A stretch of DNA of 64,000 nucleotides from Cytobacillus kochii (GCF_020171845.1 NZ_JAIVAM010000012.1:124001-188000); one strand, 5' to 3'. Counted from the stretch's first letter, positions 37,783-46,472 are shown. Made by a program: numbers and translations. Notes: a model not told the origin generated them from the sequence alone.

Positions 37783-38808
37783 CTATATCACCTTTTCTGT
37801 AGATTGAACACTTAATGCTTTTAGTTGCTCTAACTTTTCCATGGCTGCGCCTGAATCAATGATTTCTAAAGCAAGTTGCACGCCTTCCTTAATTGATTCA
37901 GTTCTTCCACCAACAAAAATACCTATCCCAGCATTAAGCGCAACGGTTTCTCGATACGCCCCTTTTTCTCCGTCTAAAACCCGAAGTAAAATAGCTGCAT
38001 TTTCTTTTGCATAACCACCACGAATTTTTTCATTCGCATATACATGTAACCCCACCTCTTCAGGATGAAGCATAGTCGTTTGAATGTTTCCGTCTTTTAA
38101 AATAGCTAAATAGTTTTCACCTTGTAAGGAAGCTTCGTCCATATACCCTGCTCCATTGATAACGACCGCTCTTTTTCGTCCTAGCTTTTGAAGGACTTCC
38201 GCAAACATTTCAACAGCATCTCTTTTATAAATGCCTAATAATTGATTTTCTAAATTCATTGGATTAATTAGCGGACCTAATAAGTTAAATGTTGTCGGAA
38301 TTCTTAAATCTTGTCTGACTTTCATAATCCTCTTGATTTGCGGATGAACATTAGGTGCAAATAAAAATGCGATGCCAATCTTTTCTAATATTCCTTCAAT
38401 TTGTTGTGGTGATAAATCAAGACGAATCCCTAAATGTTCCAAGACATCCGCACTGCCCGTTTTACTTGATACACTCCTATTCCCATGTTTCGCGACAGGA
38501 ATACCGCTTGCAGCTATAACAAAAGCAGAAGTGGTACTAATATTAAAGCTTTTTGAACCATCTCCTCCAGTACCACAATTATCCATTAAATGAGGAATAG
38601 ATGTATCAAAGGTTAGCGCATAAGCTCTTAATGTTTTTACAAATGTTGCGATTTCATTAACCGTCTCTCCTTTTGCTTTTAAACTAACAAGAAAGGCAGC
38701 AATTTCACTATCCGTAATATCTGGTGAAAACAGATATTGTACAGCTTCTATCATTTCTTCTTCCGTTAATGAAATGCTATTGGTTAATTGCAGCAGAATT
38801 TCTTTCAT
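37783..38808 (-). CDS. trpD: Anthranilate phosphoribosyltransferase
   Basis: About 341 residues with the phosphoribosyl pyrophosphate motifs DNCGTGGDGSKSFNIST and KHGNRSVSSKTGSADVLE. The ATG at 38808 follows AAGGAG at about 8 bases and lies 32 bp inside the trpG coding region; a start nine codons earlier has no site. It adds phosphoribose to anthranilate. Confidence 0.95.
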   Translation of the reverse strand: MKEILLQLTNSISLTEEEMIEAVQYLFSPDITDSEIAAFLVSLKAKGETVNEIATFVKTLRAYALTFDTSIPHLMDNCGTGGDGSKSFNISTTSAFVIAASGIPVAKHGNRSVSSKTGSADVLEHLGIRLDLSPQQIEGILEKIGIAFLFAPNVHPQIKRIMKVRQDLRIPTTFNLLGPLINPMNLENQLLGIYKRDAVEMFAEVLQKLGRKRAVVINGAGYMDEASLQGENYLAILKDGNIQTTMLHPEEVGLHVYANEKIRGGYAKENAAILLRVLDGEKGAYRETVALNAGIGIFVGGRTESIKEGVQLALEIIDSGAAMEKLEQLKALSVQSTEKVI

Positions 38809-39391
38809 CTTTCTCTCTCCTTTTAGTGTTTTCAATAAAATGTCTCAACATCTTTTGTCCTTGTAATGTACCAATGGATTCAGGGTGAAATTGAAATCCA
38901 TATAAATCAAATGCTTCATGCTTAATAGCCATTATTTCGCCGTCCTCTAGTGAACGTGCTGAAATGTTGAAGTACCCTGGAAGGCTACCTGATTTGATGA
39001 CTAATGAGTGATATCTCATCACTACGAGCGGTTGACTCATATATTGAAATACCCCCCCACCCGTATGCATCATGTTTGAGGTTTTTCCATGCATAATTTT
39101 CTTCGCTTCAGTGATTTCACCTCCGAATGCATATCCAATTGCTTGATGACCTAAACAAACACCTAAAATGGGGTATTCTTGATGTAATTGTTGAATCAAT
39201 TCCACACATATCCCTGCATTTTCTGGGCGCCCAGGGCCAGGTGACAAAATGATATGAGTCGGATCTAATAAACGAATTTCTTCGACAGTTATTTGGTTAT
39301 TTCGTTTCACTACGACCGTTTGCCCTAGTTCTCCTAAATATTGATACAAGTTATAAGTAAATGAATCATAATTATCAATTAATAAAATCAT
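38777..39391 (-). CDS. trpG: Anthranilate synthase, glutamine amidotransferase subunit
   Basis: A 204-residue class I amidotransferase with LSPGPGRPENAG, the nucleophile Cys in GVCLGHQAIGYAFGG (about 79) and the His-Glu pair in FQFHPESIGT. It supplies ammonia to TrpE. In B. subtilis the corresponding gene (pabA) is in the folate operon and is shared; here it is inside the trp operon, so a dedicated TrpG is likely, although a shared role cannot be excluded. Its start overlaps trpE by 4 bases and its 3' end overlaps trpD. Confidence 0.93.
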   Translation of the reverse strand: MILLIDNYDSFTYNLYQYLGELGQTVVVKRNNQITVEEIRLLDPTHIILSPGPGRPENAGICVELIQQLHQEYPILGVCLGHQAIGYAFGGEITEAKKIMHGKTSNMMHTGGGVFQYMSQPLVVMRYHSLVIKSGSLPGYFNISARSLEDGEIMAIKHEAFDLYGFQFHPESIGTLQGQKMLRHFIENTKRREKDERNSAAINQ

Positions 39392-40773
39392 TTGTTTGCC
39401 TCCAGAAATGCCTTTAATTTATGAATCGTTTCTTCATATTCTTTTTTAGGAATCGAATCATAAACAATCCCTGCACCAGCCTGAATATATGCGTTCCCAT
39501 CCTTTGCTACCATCGTTCGAATAGCAAGAGCAAAATCCATATTACCGTTTGTCGATAAATAACCAATGGCTCCGGAATAGATCCCTCTTTTTGTTTCCTC
39601 TAATTCATTGATAATTTCCATCGCTCTTATTTTTGGTGCACCTGATACTGTACCAGCTGGCAGGCAAGAAATAAGGGCATCAATATTTGTACATTCATTC
39701 TTTAACTGCCCCTCTACTTCAGAAACGAGATGCATCACATGTTTATATTTTTCAATATTCATATATTTCCGAATGCTAATCGTCCCAAATTCACATACTC
39801 TACCTAAATCATTTCTCCCAAGATCAAGAAGCATTCGATGCTCTGCCACCTCTTTTTCATCTTGCTTAAGCTCTTTTGCTAACAGATCATCTTCTAAATT
39901 ACTTCTCCCTCTAGGCCTTGTGCCGGCAATTGGATTAGTCATTACTTTATGCTGATTCACCTTTACTAAACTCTCTGGAGAAGCCCCCGCTACTTTGTAA
40001 TCACCAAAGTCCAAGTAATACATATATGGAGAAGGATTATCAATTCTGAGTTTTCGGTAAAAATCAAAAGGATCTCCACTTATTTCTGCTTGTAACCGCT
40101 GGGATAATACTACTTGAAAAATATCTCCCGCCTTTATATATTCCTTTGCTTTTTCTACTTTTGAGATAAAGGCATCTTCGCTCATTAATGGTCTATATTG
40201 ACTGATTCGCGCTTTTTCACCCGTTTTTTGCTCCATAGAAAATAGCTCTGCCTTACGCTTACTTAATTTTTCTTCTAGTTGCCTTTTATTTGATACGATA
40301 GGTACGCCTACTAAAAATAATTTTTGCTTTAAATGGTCAAAAACAATCACTTCTTCAAAGAACATGAAATGTACTTCGGGAATTTGCAAATCATCCTGTA
40401 TTTCAACGCCTATTTCTTCATATTGTCTTATGACATCATAACCAGCAAACCCCACGGCACCACCAATAAAAGGGAATTGTTGAGAATTGTGAACGCCAAT
40501 TTTTTTCATTTGCTCTTTGACTACTTCTAACGGTTTATTTTTTACTTCTTCTCTCTCATTTTCTGAGAGTATAACCGTAGTTCTTGCACTTCCTTGCACT
40601 TCTAAAACGGGATTGCAGCCGATAAAAGAAAATCTACCAGCGTCTTCATGTTTTAAAGAACTTTCAAACAAGAATTTCTTTTTACCTGAAAGCTTTTGAT
40701 AAATGGCAATTGGTGTTAATAAATCACCGTCATTGACTTCTAAAATAACCAGGGTTTCTAAAGTCTGATTCAT
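39388..40773 (-). CDS. trpE: Anthranilate synthase component I
   Basis: A 461-residue chorismate-utilising enzyme. The N-terminal tryptophan-sensing region is present (LFESSLKHEDAGRFSFIG, the LLES-type motif), and the catalytic half has HRMLLDLGRNDLGRV, AGTVSGAPKIRAMEII and QAGAGIVYDSIP. The ATG at 40773 is preceded by AAGGAG; a longer in-frame reading to 40890 would run into the T-box and is rejected. First gene of trpEGDCFBA. Confidence 0.96.
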   Translation of the reverse strand: MNQTLETLVILEVNDGDLLTPIAIYQKLSGKKKFLFESSLKHEDAGRFSFIGCNPVLEVQGSARTTVILSENEREEVKNKPLEVVKEQMKKIGVHNSQQFPFIGGAVGFAGYDVIRQYEEIGVEIQDDLQIPEVHFMFFEEVIVFDHLKQKLFLVGVPIVSNKRQLEEKLSKRKAELFSMEQKTGEKARISQYRPLMSEDAFISKVEKAKEYIKAGDIFQVVLSQRLQAEISGDPFDFYRKLRIDNPSPYMYYLDFGDYKVAGASPESLVKVNQHKVMTNPIAGTRPRGRSNLEDDLLAKELKQDEKEVAEHRMLLDLGRNDLGRVCEFGTISIRKYMNIEKYKHVMHLVSEVEGQLKNECTNIDALISCLPAGTVSGAPKIRAMEIINELEETKRGIYSGAIGYLSTNGNMDFALAIRTMVAKDGNAYIQAGAGIVYDSIPKKEYEETIHKLKAFLEANK

Positions 40774-40814
40774 TTCTTCACTTCTCCTTATCAATAATAA
40801 ATCGAATTTAAACG

Positions 40815-41095
40815 CAAAAAATCCCCTATACCAAAAACGCTCAATAGCTTTAGGTATAGAGGACGTATCTATATAGATGCGTGGTGCCACCTCAGGTTCA
40901 GAATGTCCATGTGGACATTCTCTTTTTCAAGTACAGATTCAAAATCGATACTCTATCCTTTTAACGGCGGAATCCCGTGTCCCTTACTTACATTTTTCAG
41001 GGTACCTCTCACAAGTCCATTCCATTTATCGATCACACCGGATTCCCACCAACACCGGCTCTCTTATGTGATTAACGATAAATATACTACTCTTG
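40815..41095 (-). ncRNA. Proximal tryptophan T-box leader
   Basis: On the minus strand the element starts near AGAGTAGTAT (41095) and shows GGTGGGAATC, the specifier codon TGG followed by A (41017-41019), the T-box AGGTGGCACCACG (40880-40893 region) and a terminator stem CCTCTATACC/GGTATAGGGG followed by ATTTTTT (40815-40862). Uncharged tRNA-Trp would pair with UGG and with the T-box to allow readthrough into trpE. Confidence 0.93.
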
Positions 41096-41125
41096 ATCAA
41101 CGATTTTTTATATGAAATTAAACGA

Positions 41126-41395
41126 AAAAGGGCCTCTCTCCTTATTAAAAAGGACGAGAGACCCGTGGTGCCACCTTTATTAGCTGTATATTACAACTCA
41201 CTTAACAAATACGAATAACAAATTCGTATTTATCTCTTTTAACGATGAGACATTCGCCAGAGCCTACTAGTTATAAAGGTTCGGTCTGGAAGCTCGGAAG
41301 TCCATTCACTTATATCACCCACTGATTCCCACCAACCATCAGCTCTCTAAAATGAGCATATATAAGATACTACTCTTCGTCATTGCTTACGTCTT
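41126..41395 (-). ncRNA. Distal tryptophan T-box leader
   Basis: A second complete T-box lies upstream of the first. It has GAAGAGTAGTAT near 41385, GGTGGGAATC, specifier TGG followed by A (41302-41304), AGGTGGCACCACG (41165-41178 region), and a terminator with stems GGTCTCTC/GAGAGAGGCC and a T run (41126-41164). Both elements read Trp, so transcription must pass two tRNA-dependent terminators in series. Tandem Trp T-boxes are known from some Bacillus trp operons. Confidence 0.93.
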
Positions 41396-41407
41396 TATTT
41401 GTTACAT

Positions 41408-41436
41408 ATGATATGCCTGATTCTTTTAATTGTCAA
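41408..41436 (-). promoter_or_regulatory. trp operon promoter
   Basis: A consensus -35 TTGACA (41431-41436) and a -10 TATCAT (41408-41413) are 17 bp apart on the minus strand, placing transcription start near 41401 and giving a leader of about 630 nt. The -35 overlaps the end of the MOSC gene. Confidence 0.8.
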
Positions 41437-42079
41437 TAGGTTTTTGTTTATTTTTTAATCTTTTTTCTAAAATTTCTGTCCACTCTTGCGATAACCCCGA
41501 TACATTCAACAGTTTTTCCATTGCTTCAATATCTCTAAGTTTATGTAGTATAATATCAGTCGCATCCCATACAGACAGTTGCGATTGCTTTCTTTCGACT
41601 AATTGAATTTCTGACTGAAGGTTAATCGTTCCCTCTTTTAACACACGGAAAAAATAACCTGTATGATTCGTCTGAAAAACCTTTTTTAGTAATTGATCTT
41701 CACCATTAAATTTTGAGATGGTTGAACAAGGAACTCTCCCTTGTGTCACTTCAACAATCGTTTCACCAATTGCAAACACATCTCCAATATATATTTCCTT
41801 CTCAGTCATATTTGTTGTACTAATATTTTCACCAAAAGAAGGAAGTATAAAAGTACGGTTAAATGCCTTTTGCCATTTTTCATAATGTTCGTACGGATAA
41901 AGACATAATGCTCTGTCAATCCCACCATGAAAATCTGTATTAGCTACTCCGTCACCTTCAATCGCATCTTTTTTTAAAAAGAGTTCTTTTACAGGTGTTT
42001 TACCGATAGCAGATGTTTCATGCTTTTCTTTCCATTGATAATCTTTAGGTTTACCTTTACTTAAAGATACAATTCTCAA
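41426..42079 (-). CDS. MOSC-domain protein (YiiM-like)
   Basis: A 217-residue protein with the MOSC core: KKDAIEGDGVANTDFHGGID then RALCLYPYEHYEKW, FGENISTT, IGDVFAIGE, VTQGRVPC with the conserved Cys, and a C-terminal 3-alpha extension like E. coli YiiM. MOSC proteins bind molybdenum cofactor; YiiM reduces N-hydroxylated purines. The TTG start follows AAAGGGGG at 7 bases. No electron-transfer partner is adjacent. Confidence 0.87.
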   Translation of the reverse strand: MRIVSLSKGKPKDYQWKEKHETSAIGKTPVKELFLKKDAIEGDGVANTDFHGGIDRALCLYPYEHYEKWQKAFNRTFILPSFGENISTTNMTEKEIYIGDVFAIGETIVEVTQGRVPCSTISKFNGEDQLLKKVFQTNHTGYFFRVLKEGTINLQSEIQLVERKQSQLSVWDATDIILHKLRDIEAMEKLLNVSGLSQEWTEILEKRLKNKQKPIDN

Positions 42080-42233
42080 TTTCCAGCCCCCTTTATCTAC
42101 CTTTCATTTTAGCTTTTATTACTAATTTTTACTAGTTAAGAAAAAACAAAATTGTAGCCATACTTTCCGTTCATTTCGTTCATATTAATAAATAGTGTTT
42201 GTGAGGGTAAAAACAATTGAAAGTGAGTTAACC

Positions 42234-43481
42234 ATGGACCATATTGAACAAGCCATACAAAAAAAGACGACTAAAAATAAAAAACAAAATAAAAAGAATA
42301 ACCAAAAGTGGGCTATTTTATCTATTTCTTCTATCCCGCTTGTCATGACCCTTGGAAATTCTATGCTCATACCTGTCTTACCAGTTATGGAAAAAGAACT
42401 ATCAATTAATTCTTTCCAAGTAAGTATGATCATCACAATATATTCCATTGTCGCAATCTTTCTCATCCCGATTGCCGGTTATCTTTCTGACCATATTGGA
42501 AGAAAAAAAGTCATTATCCCTAGTCTGTTGATTGCAGGAATTGGTGGAATTGTTTCTGGTTGGGCTGCATGGAAGTTGGAAAATCCCTATACGGTCATCT
42601 TGATTGGAAGAGCCCTTCAAGGGGTAGGAGCTGCCGGAGCTCAACCAATAGTCATGCCATTAGTTGGAGATATGTTTAAAAATGATGATGATGTAAGTAG
42701 TTCGTTAGGTTTAATCGAGACCTCCAATACTTTCGGAAAAGTATTAAGTCCCATTTTAGGAGCTTTGCTTGCTGGGGTAATTTGGTTTTTACCTTTCTTT
42801 TCTATTCCTATTTTTTGTTTATGTTCGATTATCTTAATGCTGTTTCTCGTAAAAACACCCAATAAGCGAGAAGAACCTATTCCTTTTAAGGAATTTTTTC
42901 AGCATATAAAAGACATCTTTACACAAAAAGGAAAATGGTTATATGCCATTTTTCTTATTGGTGCAATCCTCATGCTTGTTCTATTCGGGATATTATTTTA
43001 TTTATCCGATTTATTAGAGAAAAGCTATCATATAAAAAATATAAAAAAAGGTCTGCTACTGGCATTACCTTTATGTTCACTCTGTGCATCTTCCTATATT
43101 ACAGGAAAGTTAATTAAGCAAAACAAAATATTGATGAAGTGGATGATATTTGTAAGTTGTTTAGGAGCAATGATCTCTGTAGCATTACTAAGCTTAAATG
43201 ACCAACTTTGGTTTATGATTATGCTGTTTCTGTTATGCGGGATTGGTATCGGAGCGGCGTTGCCCTGTTTGGATGCAATGATTACTGAAGGCATTGAAAA
43301 AGAGCAAAGAGGGACGATATCTTCTATTTATAGCTCTATGCGTTTTATTGGTGTTGCAGCAGGACCACCTATTACGGCATTATTGTTAAAGCATGCAGAA
43401 AATTGGATGTTCTATATCTTTAGTCTTATTTTACTGATAGCTGCATTAGCAACCTTCTTAGCAATTAAGCCGAAATCATAA
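42234..43481 (+). CDS. MFS multidrug-type efflux transporter
   Basis: About 415 residues with 12 predicted membrane helices after a very basic, Asn/Lys-rich cytoplasmic N-terminus. The MFS motif between helices 2 and 3 reads GYLSDHIGRKKVI, and motif C-like GRALQGVGAAGAQPIVMP follows, typical of drug:H+ antiporters. Similar to B. subtilis YitG-type proteins. I chose the ATG at 42234; a GTG thirteen codons earlier is in frame but has no ribosome site. Confidence 0.87.
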   Translation: MDHIEQAIQKKTTKNKKQNKKNNQKWAILSISSIPLVMTLGNSMLIPVLPVMEKELSINSFQVSMIITIYSIVAIFLIPIAGYLSDHIGRKKVIIPSLLIAGIGGIVSGWAAWKLENPYTVILIGRALQGVGAAGAQPIVMPLVGDMFKNDDDVSSSLGLIETSNTFGKVLSPILGALLAGVIWFLPFFSIPIFCLCSIILMLFLVKTPNKREEPIPFKEFFQHIKDIFTQKGKWLYAIFLIGAILMLVLFGILFYLSDLLEKSYHIKNIKKGLLLALPLCSLCASSYITGKLIKQNKILMKWMIFVSCLGAMISVALLSLNDQLWFMIMLFLLCGIGIGAALPCLDAMITEGIEKEQRGTISSIYSSMRFIGVAAGPPITALLLKHAENWMFYIFSLILLIAALATFLAIKPKS

Positions 43482-43501
43482 GGAACACAGAAGATAAACC
43501 C

Positions 43502-43530
43502 GTGACAACTGAACACTCATATGATATGAT
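43502..43530 (+). promoter_or_regulatory. Promoter of the antitoxin RNA
   Basis: GTGACA (43502-43507) and TATGAT (43525-43530) are exactly 17 bp apart, a strong sigma-A match, 20 bp after the MFS stop codon and pointing at the toxin 3' end. Confidence 0.7.
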
Positions 43531-43536
43531 TTTATT

Positions 43537-43680
43537 ATATATTACGTATAAAAATGACCACAGGTGTTGCAGCACCTGTGGCCATCTGCAATAGGTTCGT
43601 CCTAAAAGGGGACGGCCAAATAAGTTTGACGTAGACCTCACCCTAAAAGTTTAAAGGCTCAAGGGGGGTCTATTTTTTAT
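43537..43680 (+). ncRNA. Antisense RNA antitoxin of a type I module
   Basis: A transcript from the promoter at 43502-43530 would be about 143 nt. It contains the hairpin CACAGGTG/CACCTGTG, a second hairpin CGTCC/GGACG and ends in TAGACC (43632-43637) / GGTCTA (43667-43672) followed by TTTTTTAT. It is fully complementary to the 3' part of the toxin mRNA and reaches the last toxin codons. This is the arrangement of txpA/RatA and bsrG/SR4. Confidence 0.7.
43550..43587 (-). terminator. Terminator of the toxin mRNA
   Basis: CCACAGGTG and CACCTGTGG form a 9-13 bp stem, followed on the minus strand by CATTTTTAT. The same hairpin lies inside the antisense RNA. Confidence 0.8.
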
Positions 43681-43753
43681 GATTAAAAGCTAAGACCGCC
43701 ATAATCAGTGTTGTAAATGAAATCATCAACATTAGAGATTCAAATACTGTCAA
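43670..43753 (-). CDS. Type I holin-like toxin (TxpA/BsrG family)
   Basis: A 27-residue hydrophobic peptide starting MTVFESLMLMISF and ending in NHKK. The opening T-V-(Y/F)-E-S-L-M-x-M-I and a basic end are the signature of the BsrG/TxpA holin-like toxins, which disturb the membrane. The TTG start follows GGGGGTGAGG, itself part of a predicted 5' leader hairpin with CTAACCCC. An antisense RNA on the other strand overlaps the 3' end. It stands alone, with no prophage genes nearby, although known relatives often lie in prophages. Confidence 0.8.
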   Translation of the reverse strand: MTVFESLMLMISFTTLIMAVLAFNHKK

Positions 43754-43814
43754 AAGGCCTCACCCCCTTTCTACGGGGTTAGCCGACCACCCTTGTGAAC
43801 ACTATCGCTCTTCC

Positions 43815-43855
43815 ATTATAACATATTTTCACAAAAATATAAGAACACATGTTCT
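43815..43855 (-). promoter_or_regulatory. Toxin promoter with LexA-like box
   Basis: The minus-strand -10 TGTTATAAT (TATAAT at 43815-43820, extended TG) gives a leader of about 55 nt. AGAACACATGTTCT (43842-43855) overlies the -35 region and matches 12 of 14 positions of the Bacillus LexA box CGAACRNRYGTTYG, with perfect GAAC-N4-GTTC core. This suggests SOS control of the toxin. Confidence 0.6.
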
Positions 43856-43880
43856 CTTTTTGAAAATTGAGCCTATCCAC

Positions 43881-45716
43881 CTATTCTACTTTAGATTTTC
43901 TTTTGATGGTTCCTAGCAACAAAGCAGCAAAAAGACTACCTACCGCAATGGCCAACAAAAAGGAAAGAGAAGAACCGAACACAAAAGGTGTAACTAATAC
44001 TCCTCCATGAGGAATCGCAATCCCTGTATGTGTTGCCATCGACAACGCACCCGCAATAGCAGAACCAAGGAGAATTGGTGGTATATACGCCTTTTTATTC
44101 CGCTCGACAAAAGGGATCGCTCCTTCAGTCATAAACAAAAAACCTTTTACATAATTCGTACGATAATATAAACGTTCATTTTTAGAGAACTTCCAATAAA
44201 AAATACTCGTCGCAAAAGCAATGGCAAGTGGGGGAACCATTCCACCAACCATAATAGCAGCTAATGGTTCGTATACACCATTTAACATAAATCCAATACC
44301 AACCAAATAAGTCATTTTATTAATAGGACCACCTAGGTCAATGGCCATTAATAGTCCGAACATCGCACCAATCAAGATAGACAAAGGTGTCGTCATCGTT
44401 TGGAATAATGTTGTAATGGATTGTGTTAACCAGGTTAATGGTTGTAATAATACAAACATCGCCAATAAAGTCATCAAAATGCCGATGACAGGATAAATGA
44501 TAATGTTCGACATCGCTGTGATAGAAGATGGTAAATAATTCGTCCATTTCTTTAAACGATTAATAATGAACCCACCGATTAAACCTGCACATATCCCACC
44601 AATCAAGCCTGAACCATTCATTGCAGCGAATAAACCACCAATTGCTCCTGGCGCAAATCCTGGGCGATCACTAATGCTTTTACCAATATAGCCAGCAAAT
44701 ATAGGCATTAATAAAACAATAATTGTTTGATCACCGAAAAAAGAGAGAATCTCCCAAAATTGATGACGAAAATCTGAACTAAAAATCGTTAATGACAATA
44801 AAAATCCGGCGGCAATGGCAAGGGGGAGCATATTAGATAACCCATTCATCACATGTTGATAAAGCTCTCTTGACCAAGTTTTACTATTTTTATTTACATG
44901 ATTATGGTCATATATATCACAATCTTGTGAAACAGCTTTCTCTAATAACTGAAAAGGTTTACTCATACCATCTGCAACAGAGGCTTGCACCATATGTTTG
45001 CCACTAAATCGCTCCAACTCTACTTTTGTATCGGCTGCAATAATAATGGCAGTTGCTTTTTCTATTTCAGCCTTTGTAATATGTTGCTTAACCCCAGCAG
45101 CGCCATTTGTTTCGACTTTTAGAGGAATATGCAAAGTGGCGGCAGCTGACTCTAAGGAATGAGCCGCCATATAAGTGTGAGCTATCCCTGTTGGACAACC
45201 TGTAACTGCTAAAATAAATGGAGTCTCTTCATTCGTTTCATAAGTTTCATTTCTAGTATCATCTTTATCCAATTCACTAATAATCGAGAGTAAATCACTC
45301 TTTGATTCTGCCGTCATTAGTTTGAAATGAGTTTCTTTGTTCATTAAAATGGTGGATAACTTAGCTAATATATCCAAATGGAGTTCATCGGCGTTTTCCG
45401 GAACAGCAATAAGGAAGATAAGATGGGCTTTTTCACCATCTAAAGAGTTAAACTCTATCCCTCCATGACTCCTTGCTAAAGCAATACCAACTTGTGTGAC
45501 TGCCCTAGATTTTGCATGGGGAATTGCAACGCCGTTGCCTATACCTGTAGTACTTTGCGCTTCTCGTTTAAGCACATCAGCAAGGAAAAGTCCTTTTTCC
45601 TTTATACCACCATCACTGTATAGCGTATCGACTAACGCAGTTATCGCTTCTACTTTTGTCACTTCCTCAAGTGAGAGAAGAATTGATTCTTCACTTAATA
45701 AATCAGTAATATTCAA
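43881..45716 (-). CDS. Fructose-type PTS transporter EIIABC
   Basis: About 611 residues. The EIIA domain (1-145) has the phospho-His in GVAIPHAKS, the EIIB domain (about 165-260) has the phospho-Cys in LAVTGCPTGIAHTYMAA, and EIIC follows with eight or more membrane helices and GGVLVTPF near the end. It imports and phosphorylates fructose or a related sugar. The TTG at 45716 follows AAGGAG at 7 bases; an earlier TTG has none. No fruK or fruR is adjacent, so the sugar may not be fructose. Confidence 0.9.
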   Translation of the reverse strand: MNITDLLSEESILLSLEEVTKVEAITALVDTLYSDGGIKEKGLFLADVLKREAQSTTGIGNGVAIPHAKSRAVTQVGIALARSHGGIEFNSLDGEKAHLIFLIAVPENADELHLDILAKLSTILMNKETHFKLMTAESKSDLLSIISELDKDDTRNETYETNEETPFILAVTGCPTGIAHTYMAAHSLESAAATLHIPLKVETNGAAGVKQHITKAEIEKATAIIIAADTKVELERFSGKHMVQASVADGMSKPFQLLEKAVSQDCDIYDHNHVNKNSKTWSRELYQHVMNGLSNMLPLAIAAGFLLSLTIFSSDFRHQFWEILSFFGDQTIIVLLMPIFAGYIGKSISDRPGFAPGAIGGLFAAMNGSGLIGGICAGLIGGFIINRLKKWTNYLPSSITAMSNIIIYPVIGILMTLLAMFVLLQPLTWLTQSITTLFQTMTTPLSILIGAMFGLLMAIDLGGPINKMTYLVGIGFMLNGVYEPLAAIMVGGMVPPLAIAFATSIFYWKFSKNERLYYRTNYVKGFLFMTEGAIPFVERNKKAYIPPILLGSAIAGALSMATHTGIAIPHGGVLVTPFVFGSSLSFLLAIAVGSLFAALLLGTIKRKSKVE

Positions 45717-45810
45717 TACCTCTCTCCTTTCCACTAACAAAAAGTCTTTTTATCTTTCAATCATACAAAAAATAATAAGAAAATCAATCATTTTTTCTAG
45801 CAAATGATAA

Positions 45811-45839
45811 TTGCTGAAATTGTTCATGTATGCTAGAAT
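45811..45839 (+). promoter_or_regulatory. Promoter of a candidate small RNA
   Basis: TTGCTG (45811-45816) and TAGAAT (45834-45839) lie 17 bp apart, divergent from the PTS gene and with no ORF downstream for 400 bp. Confidence 0.6.
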
Positions 45840-45845
45840 CAAAAT

Positions 45846-45956
45846 AACAATATATAGTTAAATTCAACTTCACTAATCACTATATATTGTATTTTGCAAG
45901 ATTATCCTCATCCATAGTCTCATTTTCCGTTTCTTTATAAGAAACGGCTTTTTTCT
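45846..45956 (+). ncRNA. Candidate small regulatory RNA
   Basis: Directly after the promoter is a perfect 12-bp stem, ACAATATATAGT (45847-45858) with ACTATATATTGT (45879-45890), then a CU-rich single-stranded segment including TATCCTCATCC, and an intrinsic terminator CCGTTTCTT/AAGAAACGG (45927-45947) followed by CTTTTTT. No ORF is present. The layout of 5' stem, CU-rich seed and terminator is that of a trans-acting RNA in Gram-positives. I know of no named family to assign. The rest of the 535-bp gap (to 46251) shows no gene. Confidence 0.6.
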
Positions 45957-46251
45957 GTTTATCTTTTTCCTTTTGACTATATCATCACCCAACGATTGGA
46001 AATAAAATGATACTTCCAGTATATCTAAAGTTCCTGTATAACTATAGATGTTTACATATGCATTTCTTACTATTTTTATGACTATTCTGTGACCATTGTA
46101 TCATCAAATAAAGAAATCATTATTTTTAAAATAGGTCAATAAAATAACTCCATATAGTCCGGTTACATGTTACAATATGAAAAATGCAATATATTACTAT
46201 TGTTTTGATTCAATTATAACGAAGTGATTAAAATATAGAGGAGTATGGATC

Positions 46252-46464
46252 ATGGCAAAGCCATCTAGTGAAACAGTCATCTTTTATATTGCAGGGAGTA
46301 TTTTCACTGTATTATCAATTGGTGGAATTACTTTTTTATTAACAGAATGTTATCAATCACAAACCCTCAATGGTGCAGAGCTATGGATTATTATGCTCGT
46401 TAGTTTTGCAGTCACCGCTTTATGTGATTTTGAATTAGAACTTGAAAAACAAAGTGACACATAA
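46252..46464 (+). CDS. Small membrane protein, two helices
   Basis: A 70-residue protein with hydrophobic segments at about 8-28 (VIFYIAGSIFTVLSIGGITF) and 42-60, and an acidic tail ELELEKQSDT. GAGGAG precedes the ATG. I do not recognise it. It is convergent with the thioesterase gene with 8 bp between stops. Confidence 0.65.
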   Translation: MAKPSSETVIFYIAGSIFTVLSIGGITFLLTECYQSQTLNGAELWIIMLVSFAVTALCDFELELEKQSDT

Positions 46465-46472
46465 ATAAGTCA

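Noticed and set aside
40774..40890. N-terminal extension of TrpE
   Set aside because: It is the in-frame reading of the T-box terminator region; a proper ribosome site precedes the ATG at 40773.
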